This document shows, one piece after another, positions 42,110 to 54,170 of a stretch of DNA of 64,000 bases. A program made the translations under genes and the position numbers. The stretch is from Urechis unicinctus (Eukaryota; Annelida; Polychaeta; Xenopneusta; Urechidae): assembly GCA_034190875.2 (NCBI GenBank), contig CM067343.1:55909945-55973944 (forward strand), written 5' to 3'. The notes below the pieces were generated by a model. It was given only the letters and a program-made list of their open reading frames with translations. It was not told the origin of the DNA and ran no database searches. Position 1 is the first letter of the stretch. The number at the start of each line of letters is the position of its first letter.

Positions 42110-44114
42110 TTTCAAATGCAGCCGCAATTCAAGCTAGAGTCCATCATAACAGTATGATACGACAATGATATGGTTGTCATTACAAATCAAATCCTAGAAT
42201 AGCATGTATGTCATAATTGACGCAGAGCATTGCTTCTCAGTGGCGACTTCGTGCGCTCTTATTTTTTTGCTGACATCCTTTTACATGAAAGAATGCAAAG
42301 GAGTGAAGTGACTGTTGATAACTTTTTTCTCTGTGTGATCTGTTGCATGTAACTACACATTACCTTTATGCATGGTGCACTCATCATTGGCATGATAACG
42401 CGCCATCTGTGAATCTGCTATTGCGAGTTGTAGGGACGTGATATACCGAAGTTGTCCAAAAACGGCTGGTCATATTCATTTTATCAAAGAATTGCATATG
42501 AATTGTTTTCGTGTCCATACATCCGCAAACGCAGGATCGATGAGGTTTTGTTGTTTGTTGTCTTAGCTGGAAGGGGCAGTTGTAAATAAATTGGATCAAT
42601 CTGGTGTGAAGAGGTCTTTGATATAGAAGCATCTCAGGGCATTTGCTTCTCAATCATGAGACGATAATATCTACTACCTGTGTAAACTTAAAACCCTCAC
42701 CCTTCCACAGCCATTGTAGGGGGTATCTAGGAGATCCCTTCTTTGTTATGCAGTAAAATGCTGGATCGACTTTAATAAAGCATCTATGTTCTCCCTAGAT
42801 ATTCACCATTGATGACTTCTCACAATAACAAGGCTTTGTTGCTGATGATAGAACACCATTCACGCGGTCAGTATCAAGATTCACTTCGTGTCCATGGTCT
42901 AATTGGTCAATACGGAACACCGTGCCATCCGCATTTGACCTTCCCTACCACTGCAAGCCTACATGGTCAACTCGAACCACCCTGTATATCTGATGCAGCA
43001 GGATAACACAATTTACAGACAGGTTGAGTTGGCAGTATTTCTACGAACAGCAAATATATATGATTCTATTTTTGATATGCTAAAGGGATATTAATACCAA
43101 TTAAACTGGCAATAGCAGCTTTACCAACCCATATGTTGGTATTTATTTATTTCCCGTGGTACTGGTATATGGGGATAGAGAGCTAAGTTTAAATATCGTA
43201 CATCCTACAGGGATTAGGGATAACAGCCTGAAACACAAGCTTAATCTTAACGACAAATTCTGAGGTAGGTGAGTAAGAGCTCACATTCACACGATTGGCT
43301 TCATCTATAGCTATGGTAAGCCAGGCTAGACGTATCTTGTAAAATGGCTGGAACTCGAAGACGAAAGGTGATCAGAATAACCAGAATGTGATTATCTTAC
43401 GAAGTCAAGTCGTGCCGATACTCAAGTATCTCGTGCAGCGCAAAAGCACTCAGACCGAGAAAAGGACATCAAATTTAATAAATCAATGTGCAGTCGGCAC
43501 AGTTTGATGAAGGCATTGAGGTGTGTATTTGGCTCATTTTCGCGCCCTCGTCTAATATAATTGATCATTAATATGTGGTGTCAAACATGCGAGATGCTTT
43601 ATTAATTAGTGTGGTCTTTGGCTTTAAGCATTACATTAGGGGTTAAAATGAAGGTGATACAAATCGAAACAATGATATGAATTAATCGGAGTTTAGTTCT
43701 TGACTTTCTGGTATTGCATTAGGCAAATGTCGATTCTAAAATTGAAAACATATGTCAATACAACATCCAGAAATACGGTTACGAATGTAAGTCGATAATT
43801 GTAGCACTGTTTTATGAATATGATAACCATGAGAGAGCAATATCCGCGTGGGTTGATTTTTCTGGATTTAGAAGCTCGCAGTGTACAAATCAAATTTATG
43901 ACGCCATTATTTCACAGTTTATAGGCAAAGTTTGTAATCCTCAGAAACGATCAAGTAAATGAAAGAAACTGGCTTATGAGGTACAAGATTATATTTTAAG
44001 GTGCTCAAATTTGTGCTGATCTGAATGTAATATCAAGCAGCCATGAGACGAATCGTTCTGCTGATTTACTATGCGATCGCCAAAAGTGTTATTGTGTCCG
44101 CTGTTGTACTTGAC
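42110..44114 (+). repeat. Recurrent ~2-kb block, copy 5 of 5
   Basis: Shows the 'catgataacgcgccatct' segment near 42,391, 'gctgatgatagaacacc' near 42,841, 'gatattaataccaatt' near 43,087, 'attggcttcatctatag' near 43,302 and 'gagagagcaatatccgcg' near 43,831. On the minus strand from 42,406 the reading begins MARYHANDE. Similarity stops near 44,114 ('tgtacttgaccctcatc'), where the other copies continue. Confidence 0.85.
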
Positions 44115-44125
44115 CCTCATCTAGA

Positions 44126-44330
44126 ATGACAACTCTCCTACTCATAATGGCGTGTCACTTCTCAGCCACCAGGTTTTGTGTCATATTCTCACCGTTGGCT
44201 TTAATTGATAATTGTAAGACTCATCGCGTTATTCACTTTCTACTATTATCACGCATACCCTGTACCCTACCGTCAATACGCCCTCACTGCCCAAGTAACT
44301 TCCAGACTCAAGCGGCTCAACCGCTGTAAC
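44126..44330 (+). repeat. Inverted relative of 24,390-24,588
   Basis: See the partner at 24,390. It sits directly between the end of the repeat block and the Polinton. The plus reading starts MTTLLLIMACHFSA; the reversed partner starts MTTLLLLRMEGYSSA. Confidence 0.55.
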
Positions 44331-44829
44331 CCACTGCCTGACTCTATCGGTCTGGGTCAATGACAGAATTCGGTTATTGATTAGGAAAGTTGACAAACAA
44401 TCCGACGAATCCGTGACACATTTTACACCAACATTTAAAAAAAAAATCCTTCAAATAACCCTTCCTTGTAATGTAGCTAACACACTGCTCGGCGTCGCCC
44501 AGGTTGGAAAGTAGCTATTCATGTTCCGTATATGTTGTCAATGAAGGCTTACTCGGCATGTTGAAAGTTGATTACGGGATATTCTGATTCCGTTCGTGAC
44601 TCAACTCTTTCCCCTCTGTAATCAACTTAGCTTGATTTATTGCATTCAGCTTAGCTGCGAAAGGCAACAACCTTGCAAACTGTAATGCGCAGAAGGAGAT
44701 TTAGGGTGAAGTTGTGCATATGTTGACCGATTTGCACGGGACTAAATTGTTGCCGCTCGAGTAATTTAGAAACAGGTGATTCTGGCCCACCCCCAGTAAT
44801 CTACACTATTCTCTCCGAAACAGCTTATA

Positions 44830-47215
44830 CAGGATTTTTGCTCACCCTAAGTTGGGTCCGACTTCTCCAACGTACGGGTTATTAACTTTAGCGTGACAAT
44901 GTGATACCATATTTATCCAACAGCGCAGGCCCTTCTCAATGAATAAGTGTTTGTCATAGTCAGTGAGAAGCTCGAGCTTCACCCCTGTACTCTTAAGAGG
45001 CACATCTCATGAACGGCCAGGACTGGTATAGAAGTGAGCTGGGTCTACAACGTACTGTTTAAGACAGGTCTTGCCGAATATCTCATATACATCAGCTAAG
45101 AGTAGTACATCTGTGCGCAGGTACAGGTCATGAGAGTCGCCATGTTTTTACACCTAAACACGTTATAGACCTTCTGTGCATGTTCATAGTCTGCAGCAGA
45201 TATGCCTTGCTCAGTGAACTTGCTGTAGACCTCCTGGATTGGCGGCAGAGAGGCAACAAAGTGATCCCAGCCATCTATAAACTCATAGGGATACACTCCA
45301 TTGTGCAGTAGCAGCGGGTGTTTCATTTCATCAGGCTCACACTTAGCCGTCACTGCAAAGTCGTCCGGGTTGTTTGCAGACACGAGATTGTCAAGCGAGT
45401 CTAGGAGGATCTGTGCACTGTCAATAAAACGTAATTGTCAGATCGATATATACTTCTTCATATTGTTTGTGATACAGTTCATCTTCCCTCCCATTTTGCT
45501 TACGGCCTGCATCAAGAGTCATAGCTCCTTAGGTTATAGAATATTACAGGCACGGTTGCTGTTTAAGGATTCAACAGCAACTTAAGGTTGCATGCATTGT
45601 AGGCTGCCCTCTTTGTACTTAAATGTTATATGGCAGTAGTCGCGGACACAGACCTTGTCTACTTCTTTTTTACACACATGACAATGGGTTGCTGCCTTGT
45701 GCACTCTTTTATTCTCTAGCGTCATGCACATGGGAACAGGTTTTGACCGAACTGCTTTGATCCTGAGCTCTTGCTGTAGCAGGGCTTGAAAAAATGTCTC
45801 TGCAAGGTTGCACCCTTTATTCACGCAGGGAACATCACATCAGGCAACTACATAGTTGTAACCCCTCGGCTGATGTTCCTTTGTTTTCTGCAGGGCCTGC
45901 AGGTTTCACTGGGAGCCCCTCAAAGTTGGCGTCGATAACACAAACGGCAGCCAGCTGCTTCTGCCAGTTCTGGATGAATAACATGTTCTTCCCTTCCTTA
46001 GGCATATCCACTCTCACAGCAGTTGGCCTTATCCCCATACACCCAGGCTTGTGCTCAGAGAGCAGTTTATCAGTGGTATGTAGGCATCTCCCACAGAAGA
46101 ACTTGCGCTCTTTATGTTTGCTCTGATCATACAACAACCGGATCAGATTTTTGATTTGCGTGTAGTGAAACTTGCCATCCTCCTCAATCAGTCGATCGCG
46201 CTCTTTATGTTTGCTCTGATCATACAGCAACTGGATCAGATTTTTGATTTGCGTGTAGTGAAACTTGCCATCCTCCTCAATCAGTGGGAGGTTTATACGT
46301 GAACCAGGATGTTTTCTGATGTTGTGTATCATAGTGGCCCTCCCATCCCCGCCAAAAACGTTCAAGGATACGTTAGCCTGTTTTTCTACCTTTCCAATAT
46401 GCGACACTAGTGTTGGATATTCTACCCCTTACCTTCCAACAGTATTAACAGCCGCTGAATGCTGTACTTCGATGGTTGCTGTGGGTGTTTAGATACCGGG
46501 TGCAGAGCCGATTCAAAGGAATATAGTATGCAGTAGTCGTTTGTGTGTTTTACGTTTATGATCGCCTTCTCTACTGCCAGCTCACTTGGTAGCGACAAGT
46601 CAGAGCCACCTTTGAATGTCTGGTAGCAACCATTATCAATCCACAGAGTTGTGAGCGCCTCAAACTTCCAGCCAGAAATGTTATTGGTCCTCTTCTCCAA
46701 CCGCACTCGGAGATTAGCATTACTCGGGTATAGCGAGTCGTTAATATCTTCTAGGGAGAGAACTACCAGCTGCTTATTGTACAATACAGGCTAAACATAT
46801 TTAGTGCTGCAATCATCGATGTGTTTCATTAGTCTTACTTGAAGGGCAAACTGACACTTGATACCGTTCAGCTCTTTCAGCTCAAAAGTCAAAACTTTAC
46901 GCATCTGCCAACGCACGCCTATTAAGAACATCATAAGGTCAAAACCGAGGGGGTGTGACTCAGAGACTTTCCTCACTCATCCACGCAAATAGTTTTTTAC
47001 AGCCCACTTAGTCTTCTTGAACTTAAAACGTGGCGTGGGTACTGGGGCTGCTTTGCGTGGCTCAGGGGTTGGAGGTGACACCCAAGCATTTAATCTAGAA
47101 AATATCTCCTTGTATTCATGGTCAAATTCATTATGCTTTTCAAGTGCTTGGAGTGCAACCCTAGAGCACGAGTAGGGTGGTTTAAAACTGCAAATTGTAA
47201 TATGGTCGTTTTGGC
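44830..47215 (-). pseudogene. polB: Polinton protein-primed DNA polymerase B, remains
   Basis: In living Polintons this enzyme copies the element from a protein primer. Visible parts in order: a Pro-rich SPPTPEPRKAAPVPTP region and KKTKWAVKNYLRG near 46,980-47,100; a GGSDLSLPSELAVEKAIINV region near 46,540-46,600; INVFGGD-like sequence near 46,350; a YTQIKNLI-LLYDQSKH zinc-domain region with CGRCLHTT near 46,080-46,290; CHVCKKEV and RDYCHIT near 45,640-45,690; and the HAQKVYNVF, LYLRTDVLLLADVYE and VKLELLTDYD motifs at 44,940-45,190. Recognisable sequence fades near 44,830. It is broken several times. Confidence 0.93.
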
Positions 47216-47400
47216 CTTAATGCGTTTGCATATTGTGCGTTTAATATAGATATCCACTTCTCTTAATGAAAAACAATTTGTTGCAACCTCATGGACTAGA
47301 GAGCAAGCTGACTTTGACCTTGTCGACAGCGCCTAGTTCTACATACATTTGGAAATCCCAGTTCTATTCTCAACACTAGTGTCATTAGTAAACAAGTGAG

Positions 47401-47679
47401 TCATGCTTTAGCAGTGCTCAGTGTTGCAGGCTGTAGGCTGTTGTGAAGCAATCTTTTTTGTTTGGTAAGCAAGTCTGTGGTTAGCATTATTGTACCCTCA
47501 ACCCATACACAACCTAGGTTATTTCTTATATCCTTCTGACAAACCGTACAAAGACGATTAACACAACCATGTCTCATCTTACATCTGTGTATTCTACAAA
47601 AGTCTTGCGTACAGGGCCTGTTAAAAGAAGCTTTCTTTCCAACCAAAATGCACAGGCACTTGTTGGCAAATACTACCAT
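47401..47679 (-). pseudogene. Polinton small Cys-rich (zinc-binding) protein
   Basis: The 92-codon minus frame has Cys/His pairs typical of a small conserved Polinton protein: CLCIL, then PCTQDFCRIHRC, then CTVCQKDI. It lies between polymerase and integrase, as expected for this lineage. Function unknown; a zinc-ribbon-like fold is inferred from spacing. Confidence 0.65.
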
Positions 47680-47705
47680 TATTGCAGATATATATATTTA
47701 TTGGC

Positions 47706-48213
47706 TAATTGAGAACACCGAGTGGTGGCAACTGGGTATCGATTGGCACCACTAAAAGCTCTTTTTTTGCAAAGCCACGGAGTGGTTCATCTAATAAATA
47801 GTATAGTACAGGTTCACCAGGTTTCGTGACAGGGTGTCCATTCCATTAGCTATTGAGTGACCACACAGTGTCAGTTGTACGATGACGGTGGTCTTGCTAG
47901 AGCTCACCTGGCTGAGGTCGACCTGCAAATGCAGGTTTTCTCACTTGTATACCACTTTGAGTGCACCTGCGACCTCTTAAGCCTCTTATATAGTCAATGG
48001 CTCAGCCACTTCGTAGCATGAGGCCACGTCTACCACTGTGAGGGCAAACTTATTAGCCCGGCGTTTCACAACGTCATATAGCTTGCTTTTTTAGCCATCC
48101 CCTGGCACTTCTTTGGAAACCCTTGCTTCTGTTGCAAGCTTTTTGATAGCTGTAATTCCTTTCGAGTAGCCAGTAGGATTACAGAAGATGTCTTGCGTGT
48201 GATCCATTGTTAT
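47706..48213 (-). pseudogene. INT: Polinton retroviral-type integrase, remains
   Basis: The integrase inserts the excised element into host DNA. Visible parts are DIFCNPTGYSKGITAIKKLA at the start, KFALTVVDVAS (the first catalytic Asp region of the DDE core) and AEPLT in the middle, and the C-terminal VTKPGEPVLYYL and ELLVVP phrases. The whole is much shorter than an intact integrase and is broken. Confidence 0.88.
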
Positions 48214-48237
48214 ATATGCGAATATTCTAATGAGTTT

Positions 48238-48599
48238 CTAAATGCTAATTAAAATAGAGTTTATGACTTTATGCAAACTCTCTAACGAGGCTGTACACGA
48301 CCAGTCCAGGATAATGAACACCAGCTCACGTATCTTTTGCCCATCTGAGGGCACGTAAAAGTCTGGAAGCTGAGGCTCAGAGTCCAACGGGTCAACGGAT
48401 TTACCTGTAATCGGGTAGTACTGACTCATAACCTCGTCAACATCCGCTTCTTAGCCAATGCTGCCCTAGCAGATTGTAGCTGTTCTATTGCCATATTTTG
48501 ACGTTTACGTTCCACGTCCAATTGAAGTAAGAAGTTGCTCCCAGAGAATGCAAGGGCGTTGACAAGCGCACCTCCAACAAGTAGCACAATCGAGGCCAT
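48238..48599 (-). pseudogene. Polinton conserved small protein, hydrophobic N-terminus
   Basis: Starts at Met (48,599) with MASIVLLVGGALVNALAFSG, a membrane-like segment I know from cnidarian-type Polintons, followed by a charged helix (VERKRQNMAIEQLQSA). The C-terminal part has QYYPITGKSVDP and PQLPDFYVPSDGQK. Role unknown, possibly virion or membrane associated. Broken. Confidence 0.75.
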
Positions 48600-48859
48600 T
48601 ACTTAAGTATATCACCTTGTAAAATCCCATGTTTAATTAGCCTAATTTATCTTTTGTGGCCATAGCTAGGGTTACATCGGCAACAGCTATAGTCAGGTCG
48701 CATGGCGTGAAATCAAGACCGTCAGAGCCCCACCCAGAGCCATATTACCGAGCTTGGCATAACCTATTAATACACCCAAACAACTGCACCGTGGTAAAGC
48801 GCGTTGATGAGCATTTGTCCATTAGTAGTTTGTATTTTCCTCTTATTCTACATAAAAAG

Positions 48860-49245
48860 GATCCATTAAAAAAACGTGCGTTGGCTTTTGTACCACAACT
48901 TGTTCAGGGCGTGGGGCTACTAGTTTGTGCCTGTACCAATACCATATAAGTTCACACTCCCTAATGCCGCTGATGACGTAAGGCGAAGCCCAGGTTAGCC
49001 AAGCCCATCTATCAGACAGGCTGACTTGTTGATGATGGCTCGAGAGCTTTGTCTCTAGCGTCTGTAAGCGTGGCGTTAGCCTCAGGGAGCTCTCTGTGAA
49101 GCTTATTCTGATTGGCTTGTTGAGCTGCAGCACCCTTACGTCCTGCCGCAACCCTTTTAGCTTTTATTGCAGGTCGCTCACTGGTCACTGAAGTTAGCTC
49201 TACCTGTGTTGTCTCCCCTTGATTCGAGTTAGTGGAGTTAAGCAC
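48860..49245 (-). pseudogene. Polinton conserved small protein, AAGRKGAAA type
   Basis: The frame from 49,245 begins MLNSTNSNQG and holds RVAAGRKGAAAQQANQNKL, a basic Ala-rich helix characteristic of a conserved Polinton protein. The downstream Trp-rich stretch near 48,990 resembles its membrane segment. Function unknown. Broken. Confidence 0.65.
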
Positions 49246-49292
49246 GTTTTATAGCAGAGATATGCACATGTTATAGTGCAGTTAAGCACATA

Positions 49293-49761
49293 CTATAGCC
49301 CGTAATTTGTAGTGGCTTCCTCTCGGTCTGTCCCTGTTGATTCAGTGCTTATAATTCCAAATTGACAGTGCCTAACTGTTGTTAGAGCCGCGGTAAGTGG
49401 ATCTAAGAAAATTTCATAGTGATGATATAGCTCACATGTAGTAGTGCTCAGCGCTTGTCCAACAAAGGGGTCCGCCTCGAGGTCTTTAATAAGCTTTGTC
49501 TGGTGTTCTGGTGGAATTGGTAGAAACATACAAGCAATATCTGAGTATAACTCTGGCACTGCCATACCTGTGCGTCGTACTAGCGCCTAGCTGAGCCTCG
49601 TATTTCACATACAGCTTTGTGATCTCTTTGTCAGACATTATTTCAACCTGGTCAATCGTAAGGCACTGCTCACCAAGGTACTGATGGGCCTGACCCCCAG
49701 CTATGACAGCAACAAGCCTATCTCTGTTATAAGCCAGCGTCCTTAGAAGCGTTCTGTACAA
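49293..49761 (-). pseudogene. Polinton conserved protein, LLRTLAYNRD type
   Basis: The N-terminal frame reads MYRTLLRTLAYNRDRLVAVI with AGGQAHQYLGEQ; the C-terminal frame reads FLPIPPEHQTKLIKDLEADP with TCELYHHYE and LTAALTTVRHCQFG. Both phrases belong to one conserved Polinton protein next to the packaging ATPase. Function unknown. Broken. Confidence 0.72.
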
Positions 49762-49861
49762 TGATGGTATCAGGATCCATGAATATACGTATAGACTTCG
49801 AGAGTCTAATGTATTGCTAAACCCAGCGTCGGTAGGACGCTACTACCCAGATAAAGATACT

Positions 49862-50470
49862 TTAACTTGTAATTGAGGCAGCGGCTTCTGTCAGGGCCAA
49901 CATCGACGTCATATGCAGTAGTTGATCAATCTTCAGCAGCAGTTTTGCGTGCTTGGCCATTGCTAGTATCTGGCGTACTGCGACGCGTTTTTCCCTTGCT
50001 GGGATCACATCATTCGCACGTAGGGCCTCTTCAAATGAGTCACGGTCCTTGGTATAAAAGAGACCCACCCACGCGTCTCCTCACGTAAGTCCTTCAGCAC
50101 AGAGTTGTACTTTAGGGTGAGGACCCAGACACTTTACAGCGCATGGCGGCCGCTAACGGCCAGTTCGGATAACATGTCATTCTTCTTGGTTAGGGCCTTT
50201 GTTGCCAAACATTCATCAATAATGTACAGGGTAGTCCCGCCCTTAAAACATTGATGGAAAGCCCTCAATTTGTCATGGAGCCGCTCTCCCGAAATCAACC
50301 ACGATCACTACTGAATCATCCCACACCAATGAAACAAATAGTAGGGCAGAGGATCACAATATGCTTAAACGCATCGACGAAGGGCCCTTCAAGTAGGTCG
50401 AGGATGAATACGGTTTTACCTCACCTGTCTGCCCACAAACCATAGCCGAACAGGGACCATCTCAAAATGT
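49862..50470 (-). pseudogene. ATPase: Polinton genome-packaging ATPase (FtsK/HerA type), remains
   Basis: This ATPase pumps DNA into capsids in the related virus families. Visible parts are a Walker A region with VCGQTG near 50,430, the Walker B region LYIIDECLATKALTKKNDML near 50,175-50,235, and the C-terminal region GLFYTKDRDSFEEALRANDV with REKRVAVRQILAMAKHAKLL (49,880-50,060). It lies directly after the capsid gene. Broken. Confidence 0.88.
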
Positions 50471-50479
50471 AAACTAAGT

Positions 50480-50850
50480 AGACTGCGCTGACGAGCCTGC
50501 CATATTTAATGTTAAGTTGTGCATCCATAGCAATATACATATAGACGTTCAATGCACTGTTGCAAATGCCTTCTTCACCTATTCCCACTGCAGGTAGCCA
50601 CGCATGCCTTGGGCATATAGTTAGCAGGGAATGCCCTCAATAGTCACCTCAACTTTTGTAATCTTTGGGTTGCAGAATGACTCTGTCTTCCTGGCGAATG
50701 ATACATTGGCTTGGTCTTTTAATAGCAGTAGGATGCCCTCCATGCTGCGAGCTGGCACATTTAGGAGAATGTTCCACAGTGTATCTTTTTTGGTTGTATG
50801 CAGGTTTCCTGTGACGCACTCATACAGAATCGAGAGTCGACTTTTGGAAT
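50480..50850 (-). pseudogene. Polinton capsid protein (probably major), remains
   Basis: Characteristic phrases are NVPARSMEGILLLL, FARKTESFCNPKITKVEVTI, LYAQGMRGYLQW and AMDAQLNIKYGRLVSAVY. Together they mark the C-terminal half of the Polinton double jelly-roll capsid protein. It sits next to the packaging ATPase, the usual pairing. Only a fraction of the gene remains, and it is broken. Confidence 0.75.
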
Positions 50851-51515
50851 GAACCCTGAACCATCCAAAAAGGCAGCAAAAGCCTTCCAAGGTATAGACC
50901 AGGCTGCTGCTAAAGCGGAAGCTGCACTTCCAGAGAAGTAAGAAATGAGCAAACCCAAAGCCATGACAGAGTAAGGTGGTTTAGATGCCACAAGCTTCAC
51001 AGAGTTCATTCATAAATCTATAGAAGACCTAGGTACGCAAACAAACAACAAACTACCACCCAGAGAGCTAATAGGGTTTAATATGGTTATGTATACCCAT
51101 AGGGGTAAGCTGGTCAACAACCTAGCTAAGATCACTGAGCAAGAAGGGGAGATAAAACTGCGGGAAGCTAAAATGGCAAGCCTGGAGGAGGATGGGAGGG
51201 GTGATAGTCGAGCATGGAAATATCCAGAGAATGAGCTTTCAGGGCTAAAGGATCTACTTAGCGCCCGTATTGAGGCTGCCTCTGTAAACCGAAAAATGCT
51301 GCAAACTCAAATCATCCGCATCAGTGAAACTATCAACAGACCTCTTAACAAGACACAATGCTAGCCGAGCGTATCCGCATCCTATTCAGGGAGCATGGGA
51401 TTACAATTGCCTCCATCCTCACTGCAATAGGATTGGCTATCTCGCTCCTGGTACTTGCTTTGACTGGCGGAGGGGGCACTAGTGCCTCCCTAGCATATCG
51501 ACGCAAGCTGGTTTG
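50845..51515 (+). pseudogene. Polinton coiled-coil and membrane-anchor protein
   Basis: A plus-strand reading starts near MNPEPSKKAAKAFQG (50,846). The middle (51,083-51,364) is charged and helical with KITEQEGEIKLREAKMASLE. The end (51,360-51,515) is AERIRILFREHGITIASILT followed by a hydrophobic stretch and GGGG, a phrase typical of cnidarian-type Polintons. Role unknown; a membrane-anchored coiled coil is inferred. Broken. Confidence 0.65.
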
Positions 51516-51579
51516 ATGGCAGAAGATGTATGGGCCGAAGATGTGGCGATGGGGGGAGTTATCCTCGTGATACTCCGTG

Positions 51580-52670
51580 ACCTACTACGTAGCAAGCCAA
51601 AGCATAGCTAAGAATATTGCGATTCCTCCCACAATGAGAGCAGTTTTCACATCCTCGTGCATTTTTCCTACGGGGCATTGTCTATCAGGAACGCCGTTCG
51701 GGACAAGTAGACAGGGACTGTCTATATCATCAGGCGGGGTGTCCAAGCTTTCTCTATTTGAAATTGCAACAAGGACGTTGACATCAGTGTTGATGCTGAT
51801 CTGCTACCTGTCAGACGCGAGGGTAAACAAAATTGTTGTACCCGGCTACTTTTCAATGGCTAGGCTCATGTCTGACGGAGCCATGTATACGCCCGTTCCA
51901 AACACATAATCAACCTTTTGAGCGAAGCATTCTGGAGCAGGTTTTGATACCTGCTGATGGATGAGGAAATATCCACTTGTGAGTTGATTACATACTCAAT
52001 ATTAGCCTGAAACTGCTTTCGTGTTTCAAAAGATGTGTCTGTTCCTAGTATCCCTGAGCTGTTATGCGCCTGAGCACCAAGAATAGCCAAAACATAGGTT
52101 CGAATACTGTCGTTAATCTGTGTGATACCTAGGGCTGTTAAGCCCTCAAATTTTTCCCGTATGTAAGTACTCAATTCGGTTCATGTACCCGCTTGGTCTT
52201 GCTTTATATAATCAATATGTAGCTTTCCACCCTGGAAAACAAAGTCGTCTGTTGTGTTGGTGTGTCAAAGGTTTGCCTGACGGATTTGTGGGTGTTTCCA
52301 AAATGAATGATCGGCCATACTTCGTGTGTCTTGTGGTGGGTGAAGTAGACCCGCTCGAGGCACGGGTTTCCGCCTTTTATCCTCCAATCTGTATTTTCAG
52401 GACCACCGAATTTAGGGCAGAGTTTTTATATAGTGGCTGAACATGTAGCATCATCTGGTAGTGCTACCCTCATTTCGTCAAGAATTCCCCTAATGGTGTA
52501 GTACACATAAAATCTAAAAAGAGCCGATATTGGTGGGACTCCAGAGTTAAGGTGGTCCAACGCGGATACACTGCAGCCGGAGGTTGCGTACCATACAACA
52601 CAATTTGCCTGGTTCTGTAGCCAACTACAAGTCGTTTATGTTTGGCACCAAGTAGTGCTCAAACAGGTTA
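51580..52670 (-). pseudogene. Polinton structural-type protein (PX-like)
   Basis: Converges with the plus-strand gene at 51.5 kb. Visible phrases are FRFYVYYTIRGILDEMRVAL (52,450-52,540), GITQINDSIRTYVLAILGAQ with SGILGTDTSF and KQFQANIEYVINS (51,990-52,130), and a C-terminal ALIVGGIAIFLAMLWL membrane segment (51,590). These match a large conserved Polinton protein thought to be structural; I am unsure of its formal name. Broken. Confidence 0.65.
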
Positions 52671-53470
52671 GACAACTCCACCTTGAATGCCTCTGTACTG
52701 TGGTCCGCTTGCACCTGGATGAGCTGCTATATGAGGTGGGTACAGCTAGACCGGTTTTATGTCCCATTTCCATTGAATCTGAAGGCTTGTTTATCCATAG
52801 TGCTATGTATCAAACTCCGACAAATGTTCAAAGCGGCGAATCTGTGTCTCTGCAAAATGCTATAGACAACAGTGCAAGTGATCTATGTGTTGGCCTAAGA
52901 TCAATCACATTTACTGAAAGCTGGTTTAATCTCGAATCACATGTCGCAATATGGAATTCAGATAAAGGAAGTGTCCGTTTTCTACCTGGCCTCTGGAACT
53001 TCAAACGTATGCAGAAGGCCTTTGAATTTATAAACCTTATTTTGGAGATTGGAGATAAAGATGGAAGGATTACCCTCGGAATACATATTGAGACTTAATA
53101 AAATGACGACCGTGTGCTAAAAATGTTGGGTATTGATGACGGTCTGGGTGAAAAAGAGCTGACTTCAGGTGTTTACAAAAGTGACCCGTCCATCAACTTT
53201 AGCATCTTTAACCCTCTTCATGTACACCTCGATCAAGTCAGTGCTACGCACCAAATGCTAGATGGCGCGCCCAAAACGCTTCTTCACGTTGTGGGTTTTG
53301 ATGGTTGGTCTTTTGGCGATGTTATAACCACAAACATTGCTAATCCTATGTACAGACGTTTTATCCGGCGGAGCTGTGAACGAGTTAAAGGTGCAGTTAA
53401 ATGATATTTAGGGGCGTCTATTGAGCAATCACGACCTTCCTGTTTGTGTTGTTCTTCAATTTAAAAGATG
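52655..53470 (+). pseudogene. Polinton minor-capsid-like protein
   Basis: Plus-strand readings contain NAIDNSASDLCVGLRSITFT and ESWFNLESHVAIWN, then LLHVVGFDGWSFGDV and a C-terminal LSNHDLPVCVVLQF. These phrases and beta-rich composition fit the single jelly-roll minor (penton-type) protein of Polintons; the exact role is inferred. Broken. Confidence 0.65.
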
Positions 53471-53477
53471 TCAATAA

Positions 53478-54110
53478 AAGCGAGTATTTACGGACATCAA
53501 CAGAAAACGGATCAGGGCACCGACCCCCTGAATATGTTACAAAATGTTGATGTGCCTTTCAGCCGGCCTTCACTGGACCTCTTTGAATATGTTAAGAAGA
53601 ACCTATGTTGATGCGTTTCACAACCAGCCCTCACTGCAGCTCCTCATTACTATTTGGGCCGAAGAAAGTGGTCAGTTGGTTAATGGAATGCATGAAAATG
53701 GTGATAGTGTCAGTGCAGTGGTGCTGACCATGGATATCCTATACTGGTGCCGGGTCGAGGTTTGCATATGGGGCTATCAACTAGTCTGAGTGGATCGGCT
53801 TCCCTTATGAGTGTAACTATTGTTCTTAATCGTGCCCGAGAACGCAGATATTATGTAAACAAACGAAGCACCTTTCAAATGATTCTCATAAGTATACACG
53901 CTGTTCTGTTAGAACGAATCGTCCATCCTCGCTAGAAATATGCAACATACCATTACAAACTGCATCTATTGAGCGCCACACACTGTGGACTGTCCTCGGC
54001 CGTTGGCATTGACGTATCGTCAATCACTCGATGTGCGATTCCAAGGCACCACCTCACTTTTCGAGCCAGTCTGAAATACTTTGAAGATACACTGCCAAAG
54101 CAATATTTGC
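53478..54110 (+). pseudogene. Polinton right-end gene, unknown role
   Basis: Plus-strand readings include NVDVPFSRPSLDLFEYVKK, then FHNQPSLQLLITIWAEESGQ, then RARERRYYVNKRSTFQMILI with HAVLLERIVHP near 53,840-53,930. It continues from the capsid-like gene and keeps the same strand, so I assign it to the element. Product function unknown. Recognisable content fades near 54,110. Broken. Confidence 0.5.
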
Positions 54111-54170
54111 ATGAACTCATCGTACTGATGTTTCCGACGGATGAACGAAATAGGGTATATAGGTGATGCT

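Larger units (their letters stand above)
44340..54170 (-). mobile_element. Polinton/Maverick element, broken fossil
   Basis: Recognisable gene remains cover about 44,830-54,110; outer limits are estimates because I could not see the terminal inverted repeats or target duplication. Parts from right to left: a right-end gene of unknown role and a capsid-like gene (both plus strand), a structural protein (minus), a coiled-coil/membrane protein (plus), capsid protein, packaging ATPase, three conserved small proteins, integrase, a Cys-rich small protein and protein-primed DNA polymerase B (all minus). Family assignment rests on many characteristic phrases across independent genes. Most genes are broken, with well over a dozen breaks in total, so the element is inactive and of moderate age. 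44,340-44,830 shows no recognisable gene and may be terminal non-coding DNA. Confidence 0.93.
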
